From positions 1 to 40,505 of the forward strand of contig JAUNNY010000012.1 in the NCBI GenBank assembly GCA_030531215.1: 40,505 nucleotides of DNA, in the 5' to 3' direction. The translations under genes and the position numbers were made by a program. The notes under the pieces were generated by a model. That model worked only from the letters and a program-made list of their open reading frames with translations. It made no database searches and was not told the origin of the DNA. This document shows, piece by piece, positions 23,921-32,093 of this stretch. Every line of letters starts with the position of its first letter. Position 1 is the first letter of the stretch. The stretch is from Erysipelotrichaceae bacterium. GTDB taxonomy: Bacteria; Bacillota_I; Bacilli_A; Erysipelotrichales; Erysipelotrichaceae.

Positions 23921-25519
23921 CTAGTATTGTAAATTCTTGTATAATTTCTTGTTAGTTTTATATATTTCTTTGAATGTTTGGTAGTATTTTTCATATTCTT
24001 TATGAACCGACATATCTGGTTCATAAATTGTATCTACTGGAATATAACTCTTTAAAACATTTAGACTATCAATTCTTCCTAGGCCTACAGCAACGATTGC
24101 AGCAGCACCTATAGCGCCAACGTATTGGGTGTTCTTTACAGTTTCAACTTTTCTACCCAAGATGTCTGCTAGCATTTGGCATCCATACGGAGACAAAGCA
24201 CCACCACCAACAAATCTGATAGGATTAGAAGTTTTGATCTTTTTTTCTTGGCACTCTAGCATCCATCTAAGATGATAGAACACGCCTTCTAGAACGGCAC
24301 GAATCAATTCGGTTTTGCCAGTTTCTAGTTTGACACCATAGAAGCCACCAGTAACAAGCGGATCTTCAAATGGGCAACGATTGCCATGTAGCCAAGGAGT
24401 AAATATTACACCACCTGATCCAGGCTTAACTTTTTGAATAACATGAGTCATATAACTATATAAGCTTTCAAACTTGTTATCATCAGATTCTGTTATATTT
24501 TGTTTCTTTAAGTAGATGCCGATTTCATCTAGTGCTAAATGGTCTTTAACCCATTCAAGACATTTACCTGCTGTTTCCATTTCGGCGAAATAGTTATATT
24601 TATATTCTTGAGCACCAACTACAGCAGCAATCATAGCATTAACATCGACCATTTGTTTTTCTACAACAGTATTTACCCAACCAGAAGTTCCATCATAAAT
24701 GTGTGTGTCACCAATGTTAGTGCATCCTGCACCAACACCAATTAAGCTAGCATCACCACCACCAGAGAAGACTGGTGTTCCTTCTAACAAGCCAAGTTCT
24801 TCACTAGCTTTTTTAGTTAGTCCACCAACTTTATCTGTTGACCTTACAAGTTTTGGTAGATGATCCATATTGATATCAAACATTTTGCATAGTGTTTTCG
24901 ACCAACAACGTTTGCCACTACGTGAATCAAATAAGAATGTTGAGTATGCACTGTCTTCTGACATTGTAAATTCACCTGTGCATCGGCAAATTAAATAATC
25001 CTTAACATCTAACCACTTATATACTTTTTCGAATATTTCTGGCTCATTGTCTTGCACCCATTTATATTTCCACATAGGGTCTTTTACAGAACTTGATACA
25101 GCTCCTGTAATTACTAACGAAGGAATAAGCTTAAAAATATTAGCACCAGCAACTTGAATACCATTTGCGATGCCTTTTTCAATTTGTGCTTTCGCTCTTT
25201 GGTCCATATATGACATTGGACGACGAAGCGCATTTCCATCTTTGTCCACAAGAACTAATCCTTGCATCTGTGAACAGAAAGAAATACCTTCAATATCTTC
25301 CGGATTGATCTTGATTGGTGATTTCTCAAAACATTCTTTTGTTGACTGGCACATATTCTCCCACCATTCATCAGCGTCTTGTTCTGCACCACCATTATCT
25401 AAGATATATAATCCATAACTATTGGTATCACTAGATACTAAATTTATCTTGTCACCAATTTCAAATATGCACGTCTTTAATCCTGTTGTTCCTATATCGT
25501 AAGCAATTACATATTTCAT
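23921..25519 (-). CDS. FGGY-family carbohydrate kinase (xylulokinase-like), substrate unknown
   Basis: A sugar kinase of 532 residues with both FGGY domains. The N-domain has VIAYDIGTTGLKTCIFE at the start, ISFCSQMQGLVLVD near residue 82, and MSYMDQRA near 101. The C-domain has VFSGGGDASLIGVGAG near 250, DGTSGWVNT near 277, FTPWLHGNRCPFEDP near 368, and RFVGGGALSPYGCQMLADIL near 440. It is closest to xylulokinase-like members but longer, with insertions. It lies 3 nt after a class II aldolase and shares an operon with a HemL-like aminotransferase. A kinase plus class II aldolase normally means a ketose-1-phosphate is made and split. Which ketose cannot be read here. Confidence 0.85.
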   Translation of the reverse strand: MKYVIAYDIGTTGLKTCIFEIGDKINLVSSDTNSYGLYILDNGGAEQDADEWWENMCQSTKECFEKSPIKINPEDIEGISFCSQMQGLVLVDKDGNALRRPMSYMDQRAKAQIEKGIANGIQVAGANIFKLIPSLVITGAVSSSVKDPMWKYKWVQDNEPEIFEKVYKWLDVKDYLICRCTGEFTMSEDSAYSTFLFDSRSGKRCWSKTLCKMFDINMDHLPKLVRSTDKVGGLTKKASEELGLLEGTPVFSGGGDASLIGVGAGCTNIGDTHIYDGTSGWVNTVVEKQMVDVNAMIAAVVGAQEYKYNYFAEMETAGKCLEWVKDHLALDEIGIYLKKQNITESDDNKFESLYSYMTHVIQKVKPGSGGVIFTPWLHGNRCPFEDPLVTGGFYGVKLETGKTELIRAVLEGVFYHLRWMLECQEKKIKTSNPIRFVGGGALSPYGCQMLADILGRKVETVKNTQYVGAIGAAAIVAVGLGRIDSLNVLKSYIPVDTIYEPDMSVHKEYEKYYQTFKEIYKTNKKLYKNLQY

Positions 25520-25522
25520 AAA

Positions 25523-26299
25523 TTATTTGTCCTTTAATTTTGCATATTTTCTTGTATATACAAAGTGTTGTAACTTAACATCAAAATTACTTAATGGTTT
25601 TGCATCTTTAACGTATAAGTTAGCTTTGATGTTCTTTTCTTTGATGATGTTTAATGCTTCTTCATCTTCACCTTCCATAGGAGGGAACATTTGTGCATAA
25701 TCATCTAGATATACTTCTAATTTTTCAGGAACGTTTTCTTCTTTTACACGTTTCTTATATAGAAGCTCACACTCATCTTCTAAGAACTCAGCATTTTTGA
25801 TTGCCTCATCTTTATCTTTACCAAAGCATATTGTTCCATGTTTTGCCATTAAGAAGATATTTGAATTAGAGAATCTCTTATATATGTCTTTAACATTATT
25901 GGCTAGAGCCTTTGTTCCTGGAAGAGCATAGTCAACACATGGAACGAATGTTCTATCTGATAGATAGATTGAAGATTCTTCAGCACAAATTGCTGATGCG
26001 TATAATTGATGAGTATGAACGATGAAGTTAACATCTTTTCTTAAAGCATATGCGCTAGCATGAATTCTTTTTTCTGAACTAGGCTTTCTTTGCGATTTGT
26101 CATAAGAACAATCATCAATATTAACTTTAACTAAATCTTCAGGTTTTGTTTGATTATAGTCTAAACCTGATGGTGTAATGATGAATTCATAATCATTCAA
26201 TCTTGCACTGACATTGCCCCATGTACGAGTAACCAATTTCTTTTCTTGTAGATATTTACAAGCTTCTATTATTTGTTTTCTTAATTCTAATTCTTCCAT
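25523..26299 (-). CDS. Class II aldolase/adducin family protein
   Basis: Zinc-dependent aldolase of the FucA/AraD fold, 258 residues. Visible marks are RTWGNVSARL near residue 24, IITPSGLDY near 35, SSEKRIHASAY with the likely catalytic glutamate near 75, the zinc pair in HTHQLYAS near 97, and MAKHGTI near 153. Beyond the usual ~215 residues there is a C-terminal extension (about 195-258) with no motif I know. It sits 2 nt after the aminotransferase gene and 3 nt before the kinase gene. It likely cleaves (or makes) a phosphorylated ketose to DHAP and an aldehyde, but decarboxylase or epimerase members exist in this fold. Confidence 0.87.
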   Translation of the reverse strand: MEELELRKQIIEACKYLQEKKLVTRTWGNVSARLNDYEFIITPSGLDYNQTKPEDLVKVNIDDCSYDKSQRKPSSEKRIHASAYALRKDVNFIVHTHQLYASAICAEESSIYLSDRTFVPCVDYALPGTKALANNVKDIYKRFSNSNIFLMAKHGTICFGKDKDEAIKNAEFLEDECELLYKKRVKEENVPEKLEVYLDDYAQMFPPMEGEDEEALNIIKEKNIKANLYVKDAKPLSNFDVKLQHFVYTRKYAKLKDK

Positions 26300-26301
26300 A
26301 A

Positions 26302-27783
26302 TTAATCAATCTTTCCGCAGTTTGCAAATACTCTTTCAAATCTTGATAAGACATCATCGATATCTTCTTCGGTATATGCTGCACTAGTGTATAATCTAGA
26401 TCCTGCTAATGTAATGATACCTTCAGCCATATATGCTGCACCGATATGTTCCATCTCAACTCTTCTTATATCTGTTTGTTTTAATACTTCAGGAATTGTC
26501 CAAGGTTTAGACCAGTCAATTCTGAAATGCATTGTACCAACAGAATCTAAGTGACAGATTGAACCTGTATTGAAAGCAACAAATGGTAAATCGTATTTTT
26601 TAATTAATTCTTGTAGACCTTTAGTTAATCTATCGCCCATTCTTCCGGCAACTTCACAAGCGTTACGTTTTTCAATTTCATTGATTACGGTATATCCAGC
26701 TACACAAGAAATAGGAGTAGCAGCCATAGTACCACCACATAATGCTTTAGAAATTTTCTTTCCAGAAGCATCTAGTCCAGCGCCTAAGTGAGCCATACAA
26801 TCAGCGTGTCCACCAACACCACCAGCGCCAGGATATCCACCAGCGATAATCTTACCGAAGATAGTTAAGTCAGGATTGATACCGAAATAACCTTGAGCAC
26901 CTGACAAACCAATTCTGAAGCCGGATACAACTTCATCACAAACTAATAATGCGCCATATTTGTGAGCTAATCTTTCACATCCTTGAACAAATTCTTTTGA
27001 AACAGGTCTTGTTCCTGATTCTGGTCCAATTGGTTCAATGTATACAGCAGCAGTGCCACCATTTAATTGGTTTAATTTAAGTTTCTTTTCTAAATCTGCT
27101 AAATCGTTAGGGAAGAACTCATCAGTATGTTTAAATACGAAATTAGGAACACCTTTTGATTGAAGTCCTTTAGTACCAGGAATTCTCATACCATAAGCCA
27201 TTTGATCAGACCATCCATGGTATGCACCACCCATCTTAAGAACATTCTTGTGTCCTGTTTTTAATCTTGCGATTCTAAGAGCACACATACATGCTTCAGT
27301 ACCAGAACCTAACATTCTGAATTTTTCTACTGAAGGAACACACTCAGAAATCTTTTTAGCAAGTTTATACTCATATTCATGGAATAAGCCTGTTGAAGGT
27401 CCGCAAGTATTTAATAAATCAATAACAGCGTCTCTTACAACTGGATCATTACTACCAATTATTGTTGGGCCACCAGCTTGTAATAGGTCATAGTACCAGT
27501 TGCCGTCTATATCGTATAATTTATTACCTTCTGCTTTTGTGATAACGATTGGGAATGGATAATTGAACGCTAAATTATGTTGAACACCACCAGGAATGAT
27601 GTTTTTAGCCTCAGTAATCATTTCTTTAGATTTTGAGCATTTCTTATCAAAATACTCTTCACAGTATTCCTTTAATTTTTCAGGGCGGATAGAGTAGACA
27701 GGTTTTTTAATCAACTCATCTAACTGTTTTGTAACCGCTTCCGCATCAAGATATTGATCGATTGCGAATCCATTGTAAGCCAT
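26302..27783 (-). CDS. HemL-like class III aminotransferase (glutamate-1-semialdehyde aminomutase family)
   Basis: PLP enzyme of 493 residues related to glutamate-1-semialdehyde aminomutases, with about 60 extra N-terminal residues. Marks are IPGGVQHNLAFNYPFPIVI near residue 64, GSGTEACMCALRIAR near 158, AYHGWSD near 187, the cofactor aspartate in LLVCDEVVSGFRIG near 281, the Schiff-base lysine in TIFGKIIAGGYPGAG near 310, and GGTMAATPISCVAG near 346. No other haem gene is present and the gene heads a kinase-aldolase operon, so haem synthesis is unlikely; an aldehyde or amino-sugar substrate fits better. AAAGGAG lies 8 nt upstream, and a TAGAAT box about 40 nt upstream. Confidence 0.86.
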   Translation of the reverse strand: MAYNGFAIDQYLDAEAVTKQLDELIKKPVYSIRPEKLKEYCEEYFDKKCSKSKEMITEAKNIIPGGVQHNLAFNYPFPIVITKAEGNKLYDIDGNWYYDLLQAGGPTIIGSNDPVVRDAVIDLLNTCGPSTGLFHEYEYKLAKKISECVPSVEKFRMLGSGTEACMCALRIARLKTGHKNVLKMGGAYHGWSDQMAYGMRIPGTKGLQSKGVPNFVFKHTDEFFPNDLADLEKKLKLNQLNGGTAAVYIEPIGPESGTRPVSKEFVQGCERLAHKYGALLVCDEVVSGFRIGLSGAQGYFGINPDLTIFGKIIAGGYPGAGGVGGHADCMAHLGAGLDASGKKISKALCGGTMAATPISCVAGYTVINEIEKRNACEVAGRMGDRLTKGLQELIKKYDLPFVAFNTGSICHLDSVGTMHFRIDWSKPWTIPEVLKQTDIRRVEMEHIGAAYMAEGIITLAGSRLYTSAAYTEEDIDDVLSRFERVFANCGKID

Positions 27784-27825
27784 ATTATTTTTGTCTCCTT
27801 TAATTCTTACTACTTTTATTCTATC

Positions 27826-27860
27826 ATAAAAAAATAATCGCCTTTTTCTCGCGATTATTT
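27826..27860 (-). terminator. Terminator of the DUF3795-Nudix gene
   Basis: On the minus strand AAATAATCGC (27860-27851) pairs perfectly with GCGATTATTT (27841-27832) around a 9-nt loop, followed by TTTTT. The first arm contains the TAA stop of the Nudix gene. The promoter zone of the aminotransferase operon follows directly (TAGAAT near 27820). Confidence 0.82.
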
Positions 27861-28673
27861 AACTTGTTTAATATATTTATTAGCCTTAATTAATAATTGC
27901 TTCATATTATCAAAAGTAATTATTTTTAATGCTTCATCATAACTGAATAGTGAAGCTTCTATCACTTCTTCTAATTGAGGATGTATTTCTTGATTCTGAT
28001 AGAAACCTGTGAAGTATATAGATTTTTTAGCTTTATTGTTTGGCATGATGTAATTTAATTCTTCTTTAAAATTAACATCTAGTTTTATATCAATTCCAAC
28101 TTCTTCTTTAATCTCTCTAATTGCAGCATCTATCTCAGTTTCATTATTTTCAAGATGGCCTTTAGGAAAACCCCAGTTTTGATGGAAATCTTTAATTAAT
28201 AGATATTTTATTTCCTCATCAATTATGGCGTAGATGATAGCTCCAGCGCTTATTTCTTTGCTAGCTCGTTTCCCATTTTTAATGAAATAAATTAATTCCT
28301 CAATATTATCAAAATCATCATAATCTCCAAAAATTCCTTCGCGATGGTAAACGATGCCATTTTTTTCATTTGCTTCTAAACAGTCTAATAATTCTTCTTT
28401 TGAATATCTTCTTATAAATTCACAGAAAGCACGTGGTTTAATTTTGTCTTTAAATAATCCTTTTTGACATTCGCTATTGTCGCACGCATAACAAGCTTCA
28501 ATATTCTTTTCTATGCAACAATTTCTGTTTTCACACCATTCAGCATCTTTACACCATGATAAATCTACAAAACCATCAACTTTACAACCTTTACAAACGC
28601 TGTTTTCTGAACATAAACAACACGCTAAACCACATCTAGCAAATCCTAATTCTCTTTTCATATTTTTCTCCAT
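27855..28673 (-). CDS. DUF3795-like Cys-rich domain fused to a Nudix hydrolase
   Basis: A 272-residue two-domain protein. Residues 11-95 hold about a dozen cysteines in short clusters (CGLACCLC, CKGC, CENRNCC, CYACDNSEC), like the presumed metal-binding DUF3795 family. Residues 140-265 form a Nudix domain with a perfect box GHLENNETEIDAAIREIKEEVGI (GX5EX7REUXEEXGU, 172-194). The WGFPKGH context is typical of Ap4A or NTP pyrophosphohydrolases. Two starts are possible: ATG 28673, 4 nt after a TATAAT (28683-28678), or ATG 28661, which has GGAG 7 nt upstream. The substrate is unknown. Short intergenic region shared with the divergent lipid-kinase-like gene. Confidence 0.82.
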   Translation of the reverse strand: MEKNMKRELGFARCGLACCLCSENSVCKGCKVDGFVDLSWCKDAEWCENRNCCIEKNIEACYACDNSECQKGLFKDKIKPRAFCEFIRRYSKEELLDCLEANEKNGIVYHREGIFGDYDDFDNIEELIYFIKNGKRASKEISAGAIIYAIIDEEIKYLLIKDFHQNWGFPKGHLENNETEIDAAIREIKEEVGIDIKLDVNFKEELNYIMPNNKAKKSIYFTGFYQNQEIHPQLEEVIEASLFSYDEALKIITFDNMKQLLIKANKYIKQVK

Positions 28674-28733
28674 CTACATTATAATTCCTAGACCGATTGA
28701 ATGTTGTTAAAACTCATAATAGAATTAGGTTGT

Positions 28734-29606
28734 ATGAAAGTGCTAGCTATTGTTAATCCTAAATCGGGCCTTAAATCTTCTAAAGCGCATCTAATAGAAG
28801 CTCTAGAAGTTTTCTCTAAGTATCAATACGAGGTTGAATTGTACGTTACGCAAGCCAAGAACGATGCTTATGAATATCTCAAAAATTATCGTAAAAAAGT
28901 AGACATCGTTTGTGGATTTGGTGGAGATGGAACAATCAATGAGATAACTAATGCATTGATGGCCAAAAAAAACAAGCCTTTACTTGCTTATTTTCCAAGT
29001 GGAACGATGAACGATTTTGGTTCCAATTTCAATCTTGGAAATGATTGGCAGGCAATTGCGGAAAGAATATGTCAGGGAAACTATAAAGAGTTTGATGTCG
29101 GAAATTTTAATGGTAAATATTTTAATTATGTAGCAGCTTTTGGTGCTTTTTGTGACGTTCCTTTTTCAACAGATAGAAAATCTAAAGAGACCTTTGGCAA
29201 TTTAGCTTATATTTTTGAAGGAATAGGAAAATTACAAGATATTAAGCCAATCAAAACAACTGTTAAGTGTGGAAACAAAAACGAAACATATGATGCATTA
29301 TTTGGATTGGTGTTTTCTGGTAATCGTGTTGCAGGCATTGAATATTTAGATAAGAAAAAAGGAAAAATAGATGATGGCAAATTCAACATTTTGATAGTTG
29401 AATATGTAAAAGATCCAATTCTTGGTATGCCGCTTATCATTGAAACTTTAGCTAATCAAAAAAAATATTTCCATTGGTACTATAGTTCTGAAATAGAGCT
29501 AACATTCGATGATAAAGTTATTTGGACTTTAGATGGTGAAGAAGCCAATTCTAATAATAAGATTATTGTTAAAAATATAAATAAAGCATTAAAAATGTTG
29601 TCGTAA
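28734..29606 (+). CDS. Diacylglycerol/lipid kinase family protein (YegS/BmrU-like)
   Basis: Lipid kinase of the DAGK catalytic fold, 290 residues. The family start MKVLAIVNPKSG (NPKSG phosphate loop) begins at the ATG at 28734, so I prefer it to in-frame codons reaching back to 28701. Other marks are CGFGGDGTINEITNAL near residue 62, YFPSGTMNDFGSNF near 87, NYVAAFGAFCDV near 130, and WTLDGEEA near 268. No ribosome site is present; TAGAAT (28720-28725) with TTGAAT 16 nt upstream ends 8 nt before the ATG, again suggesting a leaderless message. The substrate (diacylglycerol, sphingoid base or another lipid) cannot be read. Monocistronic. Confidence 0.87.
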   Translation: MKVLAIVNPKSGLKSSKAHLIEALEVFSKYQYEVELYVTQAKNDAYEYLKNYRKKVDIVCGFGGDGTINEITNALMAKKNKPLLAYFPSGTMNDFGSNFNLGNDWQAIAERICQGNYKEFDVGNFNGKYFNYVAAFGAFCDVPFSTDRKSKETFGNLAYIFEGIGKLQDIKPIKTTVKCGNKNETYDALFGLVFSGNRVAGIEYLDKKKGKIDDGKFNILIVEYVKDPILGMPLIIETLANQKKYFHWYYSSEIELTFDDKVIWTLDGEEANSNNKIIVKNINKALKMLS

Positions 29607-29622
29607 AACAATATATACGTTT

Positions 29623-30606
29623 TTATTTACTTAAGTTGTCTTTAAATACTCTTAAGACATTGAGATGAGTTATTTTATCTATATCTAATTTACTGAATTT
29701 ATTATTTTCTAGTTCTTTTACTAGTTTAGGCATATATGTTGCATCTTTTAATTCGATGTTTGTATTTTCAATACCATCAAAATCTGAACCTAAACCTATA
29801 TAATCAATACCTATTACATCTCTAATATGAATGATATGATTTACAACATCTTTTATTGTTGAAAGTTCTTCGGTTGGGGTTACAAAGTCGTGACAGAAAT
29901 TGATGCCGACAACACCATTATTTTCTTTTAGTTTTAACAACATATCATCGCTCATATTTCTAACATGATTACAAATACTTCTAGAGCATGAATGTGAACA
30001 AACGATTGGTTTGTTTGAATATTTAATGACATCGTAGAAAGTTTTATCTCCGGCATGAGAGCAGTCGATAATCATACCTAACTCATTCATCTTTTTTACG
30101 ACTTCAATTCCAAATGTAGTTAAGCCGTCTTTGGTATTTGGTGTTTTTTGATCAACGCTATCAGGCTCAAAGAAGTTCATATTAGGTGAAGCTATTTCGT
30201 TTTTATAATTCCATGTTAGCGTAAGCATTCTAGCACCGCGATTATAGAAATAAATTAGATTTTCCATCTTACCTTCTAATACGCCACCTTCTTCAATAGT
30301 TAGTAAACTAGAGATGATATTATTTTTTATGTTATCTTCAATATCTGAATATGTATATACTGGTTTGATGATGTTCGAATATTTATCTATCTCTTCATAA
30401 TATCTATCCATCATTTTATTGCAGTATTCGTATGGCTTATTATTAACTTCTTCGCCCTTAAGATTCACAAACATCGCAAAGCACTGTAAAAGATAATCAG
30501 CTTCTTTTAATTTATTTAAGTTGATCATTGAATCGTTATCTAATAGAGAGTTATTGTTTCCCATTAGCGCACCAATGGTGTCAGAATGCATATCAATGAA
30601 TTTCAT
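29623..30606 (-). CDS. Membrane dipeptidase (peptidase family M19)
   Basis: Zinc dipeptidase of the renal dipeptidase family, 327 residues. Visible metal and active-site motifs are FIDMHSDTIGALM (HxD) at the start, LTIEEGG near residue 104 (bridging glutamate), LTLTWNYKNEIA near 130, IIDCSHAGDKTFYD near 180, PIVCSHSCSRSICNHVRNM near 197, and IGLGSDFDGI near 268. It likely splits dipeptides for amino acid supply. A TATAAT (30618-30613) ends 6 nt before the ATG with no ribosome site. It is divergent from the gene at 30629 across only 22 nt and convergent with the lipid-kinase-like gene. Confidence 0.92.
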   Translation of the reverse strand: MKFIDMHSDTIGALMGNNNSLLDNDSMINLNKLKEADYLLQCFAMFVNLKGEEVNNKPYEYCNKMMDRYYEEIDKYSNIIKPVYTYSDIEDNIKNNIISSLLTIEEGGVLEGKMENLIYFYNRGARMLTLTWNYKNEIASPNMNFFEPDSVDQKTPNTKDGLTTFGIEVVKKMNELGMIIDCSHAGDKTFYDVIKYSNKPIVCSHSCSRSICNHVRNMSDDMLLKLKENNGVVGINFCHDFVTPTEELSTIKDVVNHIIHIRDVIGIDYIGLGSDFDGIENTNIELKDATYMPKLVKELENNKFSKLDIDKITHLNVLRVFKDNLSK

Positions 30607-30612
30607 ATAACT

Positions 30613-30622
30613 ATTATATAAT
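30613..30622. promoter_or_regulatory. Shared palindromic -10 of two divergent leaderless genes
   Basis: ATTATATAAT is a 10-bp palindrome that supplies TATAAT to both strands: 30618-30613 for the dipeptidase and 30617-30622 for the gene at 30629. In each direction the box ends exactly 6 nt before the start codon. The two -35 regions would then lie inside the opposite genes' first codons; neither has a good TTGACA match. Confidence 0.55.
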
Positions 30623-30628
30623 TAATGT

Positions 30629-30958
30629 ATGGTAAGAAATTATAAAGTTATTACTTTATGCGGCTCAACAAGATTTAAAGATGAGTTTTATGAAGTTCAG
30701 AAAAGATTAACTCTTGAGGGTAATATTGTAATATCTGTAGGATTATTTGGCCACAGTGGTGATGATGAAGTTTGGACTGCTGGTACTAAAGAAATGTTAG
30801 ATGATATGCATAAAGCCAAGATTGATATGGCTGATGAAATATTTGTTATTAACGTAGATGATTATATTGGTACTAGTACAAAATCGGAAATAGAATATGC
30901 GAAAACGCATAATAAAAAAATAAATTATTTAGTTGAACACAAGGAGGATTTCAAATGA
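30629..30958 (+). CDS. Small nucleoside 2-deoxyribosyltransferase-like protein
   Basis: A 109-residue Rossmann-like protein. It opens with VITLCGSTRFKDEF and later has MADEIFVINVDDYIGTSTKSEIEYAKTHNKKINYL, the pattern of small nucleoside 2-deoxyribosyltransferase-like proteins common in phages and Bacillota: a glycine loop, then an aspartate and a TxxEIxYA helix. Whether it is catalytic is uncertain. The start follows TATAAT by 6 nt with no ribosome site. Its TGA overlaps the start of the AIM24-type gene by 4 nt. Confidence 0.7.
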   Translation: MVRNYKVITLCGSTRFKDEFYEVQKRLTLEGNIVISVGLFGHSGDDEVWTAGTKEMLDDMHKAKIDMADEIFVINVDDYIGTSTKSEIEYAKTHNKKINYLVEHKEDFK

Positions 30959-31656
30959 AATATGAAGTGTTTGGTGGCTCATTTCCTGCTGCTACCGTAA
31001 CTTTAAACGCAGGAGAAAAGGTATTTACACAATCTGGCGCGATGGCTTGGGCAGATCCAAGTATCGAGATGTCAACTAATACCGAGGGGGGCTTCTTTAA
31101 ATCTTTAGGTAGATCTTTTTCTGGAACATCTTTGATGTTTGTGACTCATTCCGCAACAAAAGATGATTCTAAGATTACTTTCTCTAGTGCTTTTCCCGGC
31201 TCTATCAAGGAATTTAAGGTTGATTCTAATCATGAATATATAGCTCAAAAACAAGCTTTCTTAGTAGCTGATCCTGGTATTAAGGTTGATGCCATCGTCA
31301 ACAAGAAATTCTTAGCTGGTTTGTTTGGTGGTGAAGGATTTGTCTTGCAGAAATTCTCTGGCGAAGGTAGTGTGCTTACTGAGATTGATGGTTCTATTTA
31401 TGAATTAGAACTTAAGGAAGGTGAATCGCTTAAAGTCGATACAGGACATGTTGCAATCTTTGAATCTAGCGTTTCTTATAATATCGAAACTGTCAAAGGT
31501 GTTAAAAATGTTTTGTTTGGTGGTGAAGGGTTGTTCTTAACTACCTTGACCGGTCCAGGTAAAGTTTGGTTACAAACTCTTACTTTAGAAGATATGGCTA
31601 ATAAATTAGCTCCTTATCTTCCAATTAGAACTACTAGCTCAAGTTCTAGTGACTAA
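30955..31656 (+). CDS. AIM24/TIGR00266 family protein
   Basis: A 233-residue protein of the widespread AIM24 (TIGR00266, DUF124) family, a beta-rich trimer-like fold whose bacterial role is unknown. Marks are VTLNAGEKVFTQSGAMAWADPSI near residue 16, GTSLMFVTHSA near 57, FPGSIKEFKV near 80, KKFLAGLFGGEGFVLQKFSGEG near 120, and GEGLFLTTLTGPGKVWLQTL near 193. It ends in a serine-rich tail. AAGGAGG lies 8 nt upstream, and the start overlaps the preceding TGA. A terminator follows. Confidence 0.9.
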   Translation: MKYEVFGGSFPAATVTLNAGEKVFTQSGAMAWADPSIEMSTNTEGGFFKSLGRSFSGTSLMFVTHSATKDDSKITFSSAFPGSIKEFKVDSNHEYIAQKQAFLVADPGIKVDAIVNKKFLAGLFGGEGFVLQKFSGEGSVLTEIDGSIYELELKEGESLKVDTGHVAIFESSVSYNIETVKGVKNVLFGGEGLFLTTLTGPGKVWLQTLTLEDMANKLAPYLPIRTTSSSSSD

Positions 31657-31678
31657 TTAGTTTAAAAAACGATATTGT

Positions 31679-31705
31679 ACAAAAAGGACTTAGGTCCTTT
31701 TTTGT
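31679..31705 (+). terminator. Terminator after the AIM24-type gene
   Basis: AAAAAGGAC (31681-31689), loop TTAG, GTCCTTTTT (31694-31702), continuing in T. A second small hairpin, TGTCTT / AAGACA (31703-31720), lies just downstream with no clear role. Confidence 0.82.
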
Positions 31706-31741
31706 CTTGCCTTTAAGACAAAAATAAAGGTTCTATTGTTA

Positions 31742-31747
31742 TATAAT
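31742..31747 (+). promoter_or_regulatory. -10 box of the HPt-like/mnmG operon
   Basis: TATAAT ends 10 nt before the ATG at 31758, giving a predicted leader of about 3-4 nt, too short for a ribosome site. No -35 match is evident. Confidence 0.45.
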
Positions 31748-31757
31748 AGTTATAGTT

Positions 31758-32093
31758 ATGAAAGAAAAATACGCTAAATGTGGTCTTAATTTCGATTTAA
31801 TAATTAAGAAATATCCTAATATTTATGAATATGAAGAGATAGTTAATGCATATCTAGATGATGAGTTTTTTGTGAGTATTGAGGGTATGTTAAAGGATGA
31901 AGATTATGCGTTAGCTAAAGATGCAACTAAGGGTTTATACATATTAGCTAGTGAGTTATTGTTGTTTCCTTTATATGAGTCATTATTAGAACTATATGAA
32001 GATTTGGAATACGAAACTTATGATGATTGTATAAAACATTTTGAGATTGTTAAAGATAAACATCAATTGATAAGAGGTCTTTTCAATGTATGA
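31758..32093 (+). CDS. HPt-like four-helix protein lacking the phospho-histidine
   Basis: A 111-residue, all-helical acidic protein. The segment LAKDATKGLYILASELLLFPLYESLLELYEDLE (about residues 52-84) follows the pattern of histidine phosphotransfer (HPt) domains, whose core is HxLKG followed by an L-rich helix and LE. Here the histidine position is D55 (D-A-T-K-G). If it is an HPt relative, it cannot carry a histidine phosphate at the usual place, so it may bind a response regulator or simply keep the fold. It overlaps mnmG by 8 nt and appears to open that operon. This is a weak family call from pattern alone. Confidence 0.6.
   Translation: MKEKYAKCGLNFDLIIKKYPNIYEYEEIVNAYLDDEFFVSIEGMLKDEDYALAKDATKGLYILASELLLFPLYESLLELYEDLEYETYDDCIKHFEIVKDKHQLIRGLFNV

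Noticed and set aside
26302-27783. Haem biosynthesis gene hemL
   Set aside because: No other tetrapyrrole gene is nearby, the protein has an N-terminal extension, and its operon partners are a sugar kinase and an aldolase.
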